This document shows positions 52,295 through 61,376 of a DNA stretch of 64,000 nt, in pieces. Position 1 is the stretch's first letter. The number at the start of each line of letters is the position of its first letter. The position numbers were made by a program, and so were the translations under genes. Below the pieces are notes generated by a model. The model was not told where the DNA came from, ran no database searches, and saw only the letters and a program-made list of their open reading frames with translations. This DNA comes from Cupriavidus campinensis (GTDB taxonomy: Bacteria > Pseudomonadota > Gammaproteobacteria > Burkholderiales > Burkholderiaceae), in the NCBI RefSeq assembly GCF_905397395.1, contig NZ_CAJPVH010000002.1:124001-188000 (forward strand), given 5' to 3'.

Positions 52295-53575
52295 ATGCCG
52301 ATGCCCCATCCGATCCCGCCCCGCGACCTCCATGACGGCTACTGGTGGGAAGACCCCACCCGGCTGCTGCTGTACTTCATCCTGCCGCTCTATGTGCTGA
52401 TCTCGGTGTCGCTGCTGGGCGACCAGAAGGCCATCGAGCGGGTCTACTTCACCAGCTTCTACGCGCTGGCCGGCGGGCTGTTCCTGGTGGTGTTGACAGT
52501 GGCGTCCTACGCGGGCGATTCGCTGGCCCCGCTGGCGCCCCGGCCGCGCGCCGAGATGCCCGTGCACATCCTCGACGCGCTGTTCTGGCTCGCCCTGATC
52601 GGCTATCTGGTGATGATGGGCGGCGTGATTGCCCGGCCCGCCGTGCTGATCTCGTTCCTGACCGGCTCCGCCAGCACCTACGACGTCCTCGAACTGAAGG
52701 GCCGCATCGCCGGCATCAGCACGCTCACCCAGGCCGGCGTGGCCTACGTGCCGCTCTACTTCTACATTTTCCGCCAGCCGCTGCGTGGCCTGAACCGCTT
52801 CAAGGTCTACCTGGCCGTGCTGCTGGTGCTGACGGTGCTGCGCAGCTTCATCTTCGCCGAGCGGCTGGCGCTGGTGGAGCTGGTGCTGCCGTGGGTGCTG
52901 ATGGTGATGCGGTTCCGCAACGTGCCCCGGCGCAACTGGCTGCTGCGGCTGGGGCCGTTCGCGGCCATCGGCCCGCTGATCGGCTTCTTTATCGCCAACG
53001 AGTACAACCGGTCGTGGGAGACGCACTACGTCAATCTCTACGACAACATCTTCGAGTTCGCGCTGGAGCGGCTCGGCATGTACTACTCCACCTCGCTGAA
53101 CAACGGCGCCGGGCTGCTGGCCATCATGGGCTGGGGCGCCGGCGACGCGGTGTTCACGTTCGACTGGCTGGTCAAGTTCCCGGTGGTGGGCGAGTTCATG
53201 CGCCCGCTGGTCGGCAATGGCGACAGCTACACGATGTTCCTGAGCGACTTCGGCGACCCGGAGTTCAACAATCCGTCCGGCATCTACGTGCACTTTCACG
53301 AGTGGGGATGGTTCGCGCTGCTGCTGGCGGCGGGCATGGGCTGGCTGCTGTCCCGCAGCTATGCGGGCTGGCGCGCGGGGGATGGCTTCTGGTGCTGCGC
53401 GCACGCGGTGCTGCTGGTGTCCCTGCTGGAGATCCTGCGCGTGCCCAACCTGTTCAGCGGGCGCAACTTCGTGCCGCTGGCGCTGCTGTGGCTGATCTTC
53501 CAGATGGCCGGCCAGCCGGTGCGACGACGGGCGTCGCCGGTGCCGCGTGGTGTGATCCGTCCCGGTCCGCGCTGA
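52295..53575 (+). CDS. wzy: Wzy-like polysaccharide polymerase
   Basis: A 426-residue membrane protein with about ten hydrophobic segments and a large periplasmic loop (about 230-330: NRSWETHYVNLYDN, GNGDSYTMFLSDFGD, GIYVHFHEWGWFALLL). Wzy proteins share little sequence; the call rests on topology, the loop and the place between glycosyltransferases and wzx. The start is the base after the previous stop; a second Met at codon 3 is possible. It would join repeat units on the periplasmic face. Confidence 0.8.
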   Translation: MPMPHPIPPRDLHDGYWWEDPTRLLLYFILPLYVLISVSLLGDQKAIERVYFTSFYALAGGLFLVVLTVASYAGDSLAPLAPRPRAEMPVHILDALFWLALIGYLVMMGGVIARPAVLISFLTGSASTYDVLELKGRIAGISTLTQAGVAYVPLYFYIFRQPLRGLNRFKVYLAVLLVLTVLRSFIFAERLALVELVLPWVLMVMRFRNVPRRNWLLRLGPFAAIGPLIGFFIANEYNRSWETHYVNLYDNIFEFALERLGMYYSTSLNNGAGLLAIMGWGAGDAVFTFDWLVKFPVVGEFMRPLVGNGDSYTMFLSDFGDPEFNNPSGIYVHFHEWGWFALLLAAGMGWLLSRSYAGWRAGDGFWCCAHAVLLVSLLEILRVPNLFSGRNFVPLALLWLIFQMAGQPVRRRASPVPRGVIRPGPR

Positions 53576-53588
53576 CGTCGCCGCCATC

Positions 53589-54884
53589 ATGCCAACCTCC
53601 ATCCGCGCCACCGCCACTTATCTCCTGCTGATCCAGGCTGGCAACTACCTGTTCCCGCTGCTCCTGCTGCCGCTGCTCGGCCGGGTGCTCGGGGTGAAGG
53701 AGTTCGGCGTGCTGGCCTACTGCCAGGCGCTGGCGCAGTACCTGATCCTGCTGACTGACTACGGCCACAATCTCACCGCCACGCGGCTGGTGTCCCTGGG
53801 GCGGGACGATCCCAACGTCGTCGCCCGGGTGTTCTCGGCCACGATGGCCGCCAAGCTGACCCTGACGCTGGCCGCCGCGCTGCTGATGGCCGGCACGCTC
53901 GGGCTTGTGCCGAGCCTGCGCGAGCACTGGACCATCCTCGCGGCGGCCTTCGTCGGCGTGGTGGCCAATGCGTTCACGCCGATCTGGCTGTACCAGGGCC
54001 TGGAGCGCATGAAGGTGCTGGTGGTGCCGAATTTCATCGCCAAGGCAGTCAGCCTGGGGTGCGTGCTGGCATGGGTGCGCGGGCCGGGGGACGCCGCGCT
54101 GGCCGCGCTGGGCATCAGCGTGGGCACGGTGCTGCTGGCGGTGGCGGCGCTGTGGGGCATTTATCGGCAGCGGCTGGCGTTGCTGGTGGCGGTGTCGGTG
54201 CGCGAGGTGGCCACCTCGTTCCGCGAAGGTTTCCCGGTGTTCCTCTCGCTGGTGCTGGTGAGCTTCTACGTCACCTTCAACGCCATCCTGCTCAACTACT
54301 TCCACGGCCCGGTGGCGGTGGGGCAGTTCTCGATGGCGGACAAGATCCGCGTGGCGGCCCAGACCATCTTCACCGTGGTGGGCACCGCCTTCTTCCCGCG
54401 CATCAGCCAGTACAACGTCTCGGACCCGGACGCGGCGCGCGCGCTGATGCGCAAGGCGATGCTGGCGGTGTTTGCCTGCGCCGGCGCGCTGGCCATCGGC
54501 ATCGAGCTGTTTGCCGATGTGGGCATCCGCATGTGGCTGGGCGAGCCGTTCCACGACGCTATCCTGCTGCTGCGGCTGGAAGGCGTGCTGCTGCCGGTGA
54601 CCAGCGTGGCCTTTGTCTTCGGCAACCTCGGCCTGCTGGCGCTGGGCCGCCACCGGCTGGTGCAGAACATCTACGCCGCCGTGACCGTGCTCCACCTGCT
54701 CTACGTGGTGCCGCTGGTGATGCTGATGGGCGCCCGGGGCACGGTGATCTCGATCATCCTGACCGAGGTGTTCGGCGCGCTGGCCTTCTTCATCTGCTAC
54801 CGGCGCGAGGCGGCTGCCCGCGCCACGGCCCGGAGCGTGGACCCCGTGGCGCCCATCCCCGCCCCGTTTGAACGAGCGACCTGA
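53589..54884 (+). CDS. wzx: Wzx flippase (MOP superfamily)
   Basis: A 431-residue protein with 12 to 14 membrane segments. FPLLLLPLLGRVLGVKEFGVLAY at the N-terminus and the repeated amphipathic pattern (VGQFSMADKIRVAAQTIF) are typical of Wzx. It moves undecaprenyl-linked repeat units across the inner membrane. It is 13 bases after wzy. Confidence 0.9.
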   Translation: MPTSIRATATYLLLIQAGNYLFPLLLLPLLGRVLGVKEFGVLAYCQALAQYLILLTDYGHNLTATRLVSLGRDDPNVVARVFSATMAAKLTLTLAAALLMAGTLGLVPSLREHWTILAAAFVGVVANAFTPIWLYQGLERMKVLVVPNFIAKAVSLGCVLAWVRGPGDAALAALGISVGTVLLAVAALWGIYRQRLALLVAVSVREVATSFREGFPVFLSLVLVSFYVTFNAILLNYFHGPVAVGQFSMADKIRVAAQTIFTVVGTAFFPRISQYNVSDPDAARALMRKAMLAVFACAGALAIGIELFADVGIRMWLGEPFHDAILLLRLEGVLLPVTSVAFVFGNLGLLALGRHRLVQNIYAAVTVLHLLYVVPLVMLMGARGTVISIILTEVFGALAFFICYRREAAARATARSVDPVAPIPAPFERAT

Positions 54885-54888
54885 ACAA

Positions 54889-54914
54889 ACTTGACCGACC
54901 GACTTGACCCGACC
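54889..54914. repeat. 13-bp imperfect tandem duplication between wzx and rfbA
   Basis: ACTTGACCGACCG is followed directly by ACTTGACCCGACC, starting 4 bases after the wzx stop codon. Both end a short way before the GGGAG ribosome site of rfbA. Confidence 0.8.
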
Positions 54915-54935
54915 ATCGACCTGGGAGATTCAACC

Positions 54936-55823
54936 ATGAACCGCAAAGGCATCATCCTGGCCGGTGGGTCCGGCACCCGGCTGTACCCGATCACGCAGTG
55001 CGTTTCCAAGCAGCTGCTGCCGGTCTACGACAAGCCGATGATCTACTACCCGCTCTCCACGCTGATGACGGCGGGCATCCGCGAGATCCTGGTCATCTCC
55101 ACGCCGCAGGACCTGCCGCGCTTTGCCACCATGCTGGGCGACGGCAGCCAGTGGGGGCTGGACATCCAGTACGCGGAGCAGCCCTCGCCGGACGGGCTGG
55201 CGCAGGCGTTCATCATCGGCCGGGACTTCGTGGGCAAGCACCCTTCGGCGCTGATCCTCGGGGACAACATCTTCCACGGCAACGACCTGGCCCGGCTGCT
55301 GGCCCGCACCAACCGGCGCGAGGAAGGCGCCACCGTGTTCGCCTATCACGTGGATGACCCGGAGCGCTACGGCGTGGTGGAGTTCGACGAGGACTTTCGC
55401 GCGCTGTCGATCGAGGAGAAGCCGGCCGCCCCGCGTTCCAGCTACGCGGTGACGGGGCTGTACTTCTATGACAACGCGGTGTGCGACATCGCGGCGGACA
55501 TCCGGCCTTCGGCGCGCGGCGAGCTGGAGATCACCGATGTCAACTCGCGCTACCTGGAAGCCGGCAAGCTCAGCGTGGACATCATGGGGCGCGGCTACGC
55601 GTGGCTGGACACCGGCACGCACGACTCGCTGGTGGAGGCGGCGCTGCTGGTCTCGACGCTGCAGAAGCGGCAGGGCCTGATGGTGGCCTGCCCGGAGGAG
55701 ATTGCCTACCGGCGCCGCTGGATCGATGCCGAGCAGCTGGGCCGGCTGGCCGGGCCGCTGGGCAAGAGCCACTACGGCAAGTACCTCCAGCGGCTGATCA
55801 CCGAGACCCCGCGCGTGCGCTAG
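54936..55823 (+). CDS. rfbA: Glucose-1-phosphate thymidylyltransferase RfbA/RmlA
   Basis: A 295-residue enzyme making dTDP-glucose for the RfbBDC steps. [46 protein letters not shown] and [20 protein letters not shown] are near-perfect family matches. CTGGGAGATTCAACC precedes the ATG. It is the last gene of the plus-strand operon and lies 14 kb from rfbBDC; the two sets bracket the locus. It converges on the beta-helix gene. Confidence 0.96.
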   Translation: MNRKGIILAGGSGTRLYPITQCVSKQLLPVYDKPMIYYPLSTLMTAGIREILVISTPQDLPRFATMLGDGSQWGLDIQYAEQPSPDGLAQAFIIGRDFVGKHPSALILGDNIFHGNDLARLLARTNRREEGATVFAYHVDDPERYGVVEFDEDFRALSIEEKPAAPRSSYAVTGLYFYDNAVCDIAADIRPSARGELEITDVNSRYLEAGKLSVDIMGRGYAWLDTGTHDSLVEAALLVSTLQKRQGLMVACPEEIAYRRRWIDAEQLGRLAGPLGKSHYGKYLQRLITETPRVR

Positions 55824-55836
55824 GTGCGATAAGGGG

Positions 55837-57087
55837 TCATTGCTGCCGCAGCGCCGTACGCACCTGCGGCATCCGGGTCCGGTCCGCGCCGGACACCTGT
55901 GGCGAGCCGGTCCCGTTGCAGCCGGTCAGGGCGATGCCAGTGCCGTCCAGCGTGTTGCCGTCGCAGGTCCAGGCGTCCGTCGGGCAGTTGCGCACCTGGA
56001 GCGACAGCGCCGCGCCGCCAATCGTCACGAACCGGTTGCGCGAGACCCGCACGTTGCACACATTGCCCACGGCCCGGAAGCCATCGTAGGTGGCCCGCGT
56101 CACCTGGTTGCCCGCCACCAGCACCCGCGCCACGCTGCCCGTCCCCGTATTGATGTCGATGGCCGCGTGGCCCGCCGCCAGCCGGTTGTTGCCCGGCTGG
56201 GTGGCGTTCTCGATATCCGAGATCATGTTGTCCGTCACCTGCACATTGGTCACGCCTGCCGTGCGGTAGCCGTCTTCCTGGGCGATGAGCACCGCCGCCG
56301 CCTTCTGCACCCCTTCGATCCAGTTGTTGGCCAGGGTCACATCGGTGCCGCCGACGATGGACGCACCGCGCCCCCAGGCGTTGCCGGCCAGGTAGTTGGC
56401 GCTGACGAGGATGTTCTGGTTGATCGTGCCGTCGCGCTGGTAGCTGACGATGCCGATCATGTCGTCGCCGGTGGCGGTGACGGAGTTGTCCTGCACGAGC
56501 ACGTCGCGCGAGCCGCCGGTGATGTGGATGCCATCGGCCAGCGTGCCGTGGACCTTGTTGCCGACCAGCGCGATGCTGCTGCCGCGCGAGACGAAGATGC
56601 CGGCGCTGGCCCCGCCACGGATGGTGACGTCGAGCACCTGGATGCCGTAGCCGTCCACAGACACCTTGGCGGAGGTGGACGATTCGAGCCGCTGCGTGCC
56701 GGTGCCGACCAGCGTGACGCCGACCAGCGTGGCGTTGCGGCCGGTGATCTCCACCGCCTGCGCGTCCGGGCTGGTGGCGGTGAGCGTGGCGCCGTAGCCG
56801 GACACCACCACCTGCTCGCCACGGATGGCCAGCACGTTGCCCACCCGGTAGTTGCCCGGCGCCAGCACCAGCCGCTGGCCCGGCTGCAGGCTATCCAGCG
56901 CCGCCTGCAGGGCAGCGGCCTGGTCGGCCCCGCCGGCTATCGGCTGGACCGCCACATCGGCTGTGGCGCCGACCGCGTCGATCGAGCCGCCCACCTCCTT
57001 GCGGCCGCCCAGCCACAGCACGAGCGCCGCCAGCGCCAGGGCCGTCAGTACGCCGGCCGCAGCGCCCTTGCGTTGGCGCCCCGTCAT
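55837..57087 (-). CDS. Right-handed beta-helix repeat protein, membrane-anchored
   Basis: A 416-residue protein with one N-terminal membrane anchor (about 12-28) and a parallel beta-helix: QAALDSLQPGQRLVLAPGNYR as the capping start, then NGDxI-like turns such as GIFVSRGSSIALVGNKV, DGIHITGGSRDVLVQDNSV and DGFRAVGNVCNVRVSRNRF. This fold is found in polysaccharide lyases, hydrolases and C5-epimerases. Catalytic residues cannot be assigned. Its place at the end of the locus suggests it trims or modifies the polysaccharide in the periplasm. Cys pairs near the C-terminus (CNVRV, RNCPTDAWTCD, GCNGTG) may form disulfides. Confidence 0.8.
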   Translation of the reverse strand: MTGRQRKGAAAGVLTALALAALVLWLGGRKEVGGSIDAVGATADVAVQPIAGGADQAAALQAALDSLQPGQRLVLAPGNYRVGNVLAIRGEQVVVSGYGATLTATSPDAQAVEITGRNATLVGVTLVGTGTQRLESSTSAKVSVDGYGIQVLDVTIRGGASAGIFVSRGSSIALVGNKVHGTLADGIHITGGSRDVLVQDNSVTATGDDMIGIVSYQRDGTINQNILVSANYLAGNAWGRGASIVGGTDVTLANNWIEGVQKAAAVLIAQEDGYRTAGVTNVQVTDNMISDIENATQPGNNRLAAGHAAIDINTGTGSVARVLVAGNQVTRATYDGFRAVGNVCNVRVSRNRFVTIGGAALSLQVRNCPTDAWTCDGNTLDGTGIALTGCNGTGSPQVSGADRTRMPQVRTALRQQ

Positions 57088-57154
57088 GTCGCCCGGCCTG
57101 CCGCGGCATCAGGCGAGACCTTCAACTCGTTTGCGATGGTGCCCATGGCTTTGG

Positions 57155-57273
57155 TTCTCCGTCCATTTCTCCGTCCAGACCGCTGGTTCGCCGTTGCATC
57201 ATAGGCGCTGCGCTGGCCCGGTCCGGCCGCTTTGTCCGGCAGGAGCGGGAACTTGGCGGATTTGGACGGAGAA
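57155..57273. repeat. 11-bp motif TTCTCCGTCCA, two direct and one inverted copy
   Basis: TTCTCCGTCCA is at 57155 and 57167, and its complement TGGACGGAGAA at 57263-57273, all in the 203-base gap upstream of the beta-helix gene. The direct copies are 12 bases apart. It may be a regulator site or an mRNA hairpin; the 3' end of the FAD/Fe-S gene is 18 bases beyond. Confidence 0.8.
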
Positions 57274-57290
57274 TCTGTGGCGTAGGTGCG

Positions 57291-60200
57291 CTATCCGGCT
57301 GGCGTTTGTGCCGTCGCCATGGCCCGCTCCAGCACCCGCGCCACGTGCAGCGCCTCCCGGCCCGCACCATCGTGGATCTGATGTCGGCAACTGGTCCCAT
57401 CCGCCACCACGAGGGTGTCGCCATCGGCCTTGCGCACGGCCGGCAGCAGCGACAGCTCGGCCATCTTCATCGAGGCTTCGTGGTGCTCGGCCTCGTAGCC
57501 GAAGCTGCCGGCCATACCGCAGCACGACGACTCCACCAGCTCGGTCTTCAGGCCCGGAATCCAGCCAAGTACCTGCTCCACGGGGCGAACGGCGTCAAAC
57601 GCCTTCTGGTGGCAGTGGCCATGCAGCAGCGCGCGTGCCGTGCCGATGGGCTGGAGCGATGGGGCGAAGCGGCCGGCGGCGTGCTCGCGGACCAGGAATT
57701 CCTCGAACAGGAAGGCGTTGTCCGCGAGCTGGCGCGCGGCGTCGCCGTAGCCGTACTGGAGGAATTCGTCGCGCATCGACAGCAAACAGGATGGCTCCAG
57801 CCCCACCACGGCCACGCCGCGCGAGACGAAGGGCAGCAGCGCATCCAGCGCACGGCGGGCCTCGGCCTTGGCTTCATCGACCAGACCCGCCGCCAGGAAG
57901 GTGCGGCCGCAGCACAGCGGCCGCTCGCCCGGCACCGCCGACAGGTGCACGGTGTAGCCGGCGCCCTCCAGCACGCGCTGGGCCGCGCGCGCGTTCTCGG
58001 GCTCCATATGGTTGTTGAAGGTATCGACGAACAGCACCACCTCCTTGCCGCCCGCCGCCTTCGGCGTGTAGTCGCCGCCCAGGAAGGCCGCCTGCCAGCG
58101 CGGCAGCGAGCGCCGGGCGGACAGGCCGAACAGCCGCTCGCTCAGCGCCGGCAGCCCCGGCACGCGGTCACGCAGGTTGAACAGCCACGGCAGGCGGCTG
58201 GCCAGCCCCGCGTAGCGCGGCAGGAAGGCGACCATGCGGTCGCGCGCGCGCAGCTTGCCGGCTTTGGCGTGGGCGGCGCGGACCTCGATCTTCATCTTGG
58301 CCATGTCGATGCCGGTAGGGCAGTCGCGCTTGCAGCCCTTGCAGGAGACGCAGAGGTCGAGCGTCTCCTTGACCGCCGGCTCCAGCAGCCCTGCCGGGCC
58401 GAGCTGGCCGGACAGCGCCAGCCGCAGCGTGTTGGCGCGGCCACGGGTCAGGTGCTGCTCGTCCCGCGTGACGCGGTAGCTCGGGCACATGGTGCCGGCG
58501 TCGAACTTGCGGCAGTGACCGTTGTTGTTGCACATCTCCACGGCCGCCGCCAGCCCGCGCGCGGGGTCCAGGCCGGTGCCGGGCGCGCTCTCGGCCTCGG
58601 TCACCGGATCGCGCGTGACGTTCCAGGCCGACCAGTCGAGCGCCGGGGTGATCGGCTTCACTGTGTAGCCGGGCGGGAAGCGGAACAGCGCGGTGTCGTC
58701 CATCTTCGGCGTGCCCACGATCTTGCCGGGGTTGCAGCGGTTCTCGGGGTCGAACAGCGCCTTGACCTCGGCGAAGGCCTGGTTCAGCGCCGGGCCGAAC
58801 TGCCACGCCACCCATTCGCCCCGGCAGATGCCGTCGCCGTGCTCGCCCGAGTAGGCGCCCTTGTACTCGCGGACCATCGCGGCGGCTTCCTCGGCAATCG
58901 CCCGCATCTTGGCGGCGCCGTCGCGGCGCATGTCGAGGATGGGGCGCACATGCAGCGTGCCGACGCTGGCGTGGGCGTACCACGTGCCGCGCGTGCCGTG
59001 CTTGTGGAAGACCTCGGTCAGCCGGGAGGTGTACGCGGCCAGATGCTCCAGCGGCACCGCGCAGTCTTCGATGAAGGACACTGGCTTGCCGTCGCCCTTC
59101 ATGCTCATCATGATGTTCAGGCCGGCCTTGCGCACTTCCCACAGCGCTTTCTGGGGGCCGGCGTCGGGCATCTCCACCACCGAGCCCGGCAGGCCGAGAT
59201 CGGCCATCAGCTCCACCAGCCGCGCCAGCCCACGCACCGTGGTCTCGCGGTCTTCGCTGGCGAACTCCACCAGCAGGATGGCCTCGGGCTCGCCCACCAG
59301 CGCGCGCTCGATCACCGGGCGGAAGGCCGGGTTATGGCGCGCGAGGTCGATCATGGTCCGGTCGACCAGCTCCACCGCCGCCGGCTGCAGGGCGACGATA
59401 TGGCGCGTGAGGTCCATCGACTGGTAGAAGGTCGGGAAATTCACCACGCCGAGGGTCTTGTGCGTGGGCAGCGGCGCCAGTTGCAGCGTCAGGTGCCGGA
59501 AGTAGGCCAGCGTGCCCTCCGAGCCAACCAGCAGGTGGGCGAGGTTGACGCTGCCGTCGGCGGTGTAGGGGCGTTCGTTCTGGGGATGGAACAGGTCGAG
59601 GTTGTAGCCGCCCACGCGCCGCAGTACGTGCGGGTACATCTCGGCGATGGCGTCGCGCTCCCGCTCGGCGATGCGCCGCACGCCATCGGCGATGGCGCGG
59701 TGCGGGGCGCCGTCCGCCGGCCAGCCGGCGTCGAAGCGCACGTCCTCGCCGCCGGCCAGGATCGCCTGGATGCCCAGCACGTTGTGCACCATGTTGCCGT
59801 ACTGGATCGAGCGCGACCCGCACGAGTTGTTGCCGGCCATGCCGCCGATCGTGCACTGCGCCGCCGTGGAGACATCCACCGGGAACCAGAGCCCGTGCGG
59901 CTTGAGCCAGGCGTTGAGGTGGTCGAGCACGATGCCGGGCTGCACGGTCACCGTGCGCGCCACCGGGTCGAAGTCGATCACCTGGTTCAGGAACTTGCTG
60001 TTGTCGATGACCAGCGCCTCGCCCACGGTCTGCCCGCACTGGCTGGTGCCGCCGCCGCGCGGCAGCAGCGGCGCCTTGAAGTCGCGGGCGATGTCCAGCG
60101 CCAGCCGGGCGTCGGCTTCGTCGCGCGGCACGACCACGCCAATCGGCATGACCTGATAGATCGAGGCGTCTGTGGCGTAGCGGCCACGGCTGGCGGTGTC

Positions 60201-60335
60201 GAACAGCACGTCGCCGCGCAGCTCGGCGGCGAGCCGCCGGTACAGCGGCGACTGGGTAGCGGGCGACGAAGCGGCGCCGGGCATGAAGCGCAGCGGCTGC
60301 ACGCCGGGCGGCGTCGGGGTGGTAGGCAGGGCCAT
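57291..60335 (-). CDS. FAD/Fe-S D-2-hydroxyacid dehydrogenase (YdiJ-like, GlcD-GlcF fusion type)
   Basis: A 1014-residue protein, nearly the length of E. coli YdiJ. The FAD_binding_4 domain (about 40-260) has VVVPRDEADARLAL, LLPRGGGTSQCGQTVG and GGMAGNNSCGSRSIQYG. The FAD-oxidase C domain follows to about 560 (YSGEHGDGICRGEW). Then Fe-S clusters: CNNNGHCRKFDAGTMCPSYR and LCVSCKGCKRDCPTGI, and two CCG motifs, PLCCGRTFLAAG and SSCCGMAGSFGYEAEHHE. It oxidises a D-2-hydroxyacid (2-hydroxyglutarate, lactate or glycolate type) and passes electrons onward. Start at 60335; the open frame runs further but lacks family sequence. It is 98 bases after the GntR gene. Confidence 0.92.
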   Translation of the reverse strand: MALPTTPTPPGVQPLRFMPGAASSPATQSPLYRRLAAELRGDVLFDTASRGRYATDASIYQVMPIGVVVPRDEADARLALDIARDFKAPLLPRGGGTSQCGQTVGEALVIDNSKFLNQVIDFDPVARTVTVQPGIVLDHLNAWLKPHGLWFPVDVSTAAQCTIGGMAGNNSCGSRSIQYGNMVHNVLGIQAILAGGEDVRFDAGWPADGAPHRAIADGVRRIAERERDAIAEMYPHVLRRVGGYNLDLFHPQNERPYTADGSVNLAHLLVGSEGTLAYFRHLTLQLAPLPTHKTLGVVNFPTFYQSMDLTRHIVALQPAAVELVDRTMIDLARHNPAFRPVIERALVGEPEAILLVEFASEDRETTVRGLARLVELMADLGLPGSVVEMPDAGPQKALWEVRKAGLNIMMSMKGDGKPVSFIEDCAVPLEHLAAYTSRLTEVFHKHGTRGTWYAHASVGTLHVRPILDMRRDGAAKMRAIAEEAAAMVREYKGAYSGEHGDGICRGEWVAWQFGPALNQAFAEVKALFDPENRCNPGKIVGTPKMDDTALFRFPPGYTVKPITPALDWSAWNVTRDPVTEAESAPGTGLDPARGLAAAVEMCNNNGHCRKFDAGTMCPSYRVTRDEQHLTRGRANTLRLALSGQLGPAGLLEPAVKETLDLCVSCKGCKRDCPTGIDMAKMKIEVRAAHAKAGKLRARDRMVAFLPRYAGLASRLPWLFNLRDRVPGLPALSERLFGLSARRSLPRWQAAFLGGDYTPKAAGGKEVVLFVDTFNNHMEPENARAAQRVLEGAGYTVHLSAVPGERPLCCGRTFLAAGLVDEAKAEARRALDALLPFVSRGVAVVGLEPSCLLSMRDEFLQYGYGDAARQLADNAFLFEEFLVREHAAGRFAPSLQPIGTARALLHGHCHQKAFDAVRPVEQVLGWIPGLKTELVESSCCGMAGSFGYEAEHHEASMKMAELSLLPAVRKADGDTLVVADGTSCRHQIHDGAGREALHVARVLERAMATAQTPAG

Positions 60336-60433
60336 GAGCGGGGGATGTCTCCGTGTGCATGCACTGGAGACGCCGTCGCCATGGCCCGTGGCGCGCCTGC
60401 CCGCCGTCCGGAGACGGCGCGGCGCGCCCGGGG

Positions 60434-61126
60434 TCAGGCGGCGGCGTCCTGTGCGCGTTCTAGTTCGGCGATCAGCGCGTCGTGCTTGTGTTGCAGGTGC
60501 GCGCGCAGGATGTCTCGCAGGGCGGCGCCGTCGCGCTTCGCCAGGGCATCGAGCATGGCGCCGTGCTCGCGCACGGCCAGATCCCATTTGTCCTGGTCGA
60601 AGTTGGAGCGGAAGCGCAGCGCCTGGATACGCAGGTTGATGCGTCGATAGGTCTCCTCGAGGATCGGATTGCGCGCCGCCGCGTTGATGGCGTCGTGGAT
60701 GCGCCGGTTCAGCGCGTAGTAATTAGGGAGGTCCCGGCGCGCGTGGCACGCCAGCATCTCGTAGTGCATGGCACGGATCTCGACCAGCTCGGCGTCTGTG
60801 ATGCGCTGGCAGGCCAGCTCGCCGCTGGTGGCTTCCAGCGCGCCCATCATCTCGAACAGGTGGTCGATCGATTCCTTGGACAGCACCACCACCTCGGCGC
60901 CCCGGTTTGGCAGCAGTGTGACCAGGCCATCACTCGCGAGCACCTTGAATGCCTCCCGCAGCGGGGTGCGCGAGACCTGGAGCAGGTCGCACAGCACGCG
61001 CTCATTGAGCCGGGTACCGGGCGCCAGATCGCCTTCCATGATCATGGTGCGCAGGCGCTGGGCCACCGCCACATGCAGGATCTGGCGGTCTACGGCTTGC
61101 GAGGGAGTGGTCGGATTGGCGGTCAT
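60434..61126 (-). CDS. GntR-family regulator (FCD domain)
   Basis: A 230-residue regulator. Winged HTH at about 15-80 (LRTMIMEGDLAPGTRLNERVL, VSRTPLREAFKVLASDGLV) and an FCD ligand domain with metal His residues (Asp-x3-His pattern in LNRRIHDAINAA and VREHGAMLDAL). Such proteins sense organic acids. It lies between the dehydrogenase gene it precedes and the divergent aminotransferase gene; TTGAATACAA motifs in front of both units are its probable sites. Confidence 0.93.
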   Translation of the reverse strand: MTANPTTPSQAVDRQILHVAVAQRLRTMIMEGDLAPGTRLNERVLCDLLQVSRTPLREAFKVLASDGLVTLLPNRGAEVVVLSKESIDHLFEMMGALEATSGELACQRITDAELVEIRAMHYEMLACHARRDLPNYYALNRRIHDAINAAARNPILEETYRRINLRIQALRFRSNFDQDKWDLAVREHGAMLDALAKRDGAALRDILRAHLQHKHDALIAELERAQDAAA

Positions 61127-61149
61127 CAGGGATCGTGTGGCTTGACAGT

Positions 61150-61160
61150 ATTGTATTCAA
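61150..61160 (-). promoter_or_regulatory. Candidate GntR operator, half-site copy before gntR
   Basis: Read on the minus strand this is TTGAATACAAT, 24 bases upstream of the GntR start. It shares TTGAATACAA with the palindrome before the aminotransferase gene. Confidence 0.5.
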
Positions 61161-61339
61161 AACCTACTCTGGGGCAAGCACGAACTGCATTCCGGTGTCG
61201 TTGGCCACGGCCGGAACAGCGCGACGGACGGTCTGAAATCCTGATAAATACTGATTTATAAGGACTTTTTGCGGAATGCAGGGCGCTTGCGCCGGGCAAC
61301 ATTATCCCGCATGCCGGACCCGCAGTGCATCCCCGATTT

Positions 61340-61356
61340 TTGAATACAAAATTCAA
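61340..61356 (+). promoter_or_regulatory. Candidate GntR operator, palindrome before the aminotransferase gene
   Basis: TTGAAT ACAAA ATTCAA is a perfect 6-bp inverted repeat with 5-base spacer, 20 bases upstream of the ATG. The AT-rich motif stands out from GC-rich DNA. Confidence 0.6.
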
Positions 61357-61376
61357 ACCGAAGAACACGAGGCGAC

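Noticed and set aside
50852-53617. 921-codon minus-strand open frame across the GT4 and wzy genes
   Set aside because: Antisense shadow rich in Arg, His and Gln; the plus-strand genes are tightly packed and have glycosyltransferase and membrane features.
57306-60650. 1114-codon plus-strand open frame opposite the YdiJ-like gene
   Set aside because: Antisense shadow; the minus strand has FAD, Fe-S and CCG motifs over the same span.
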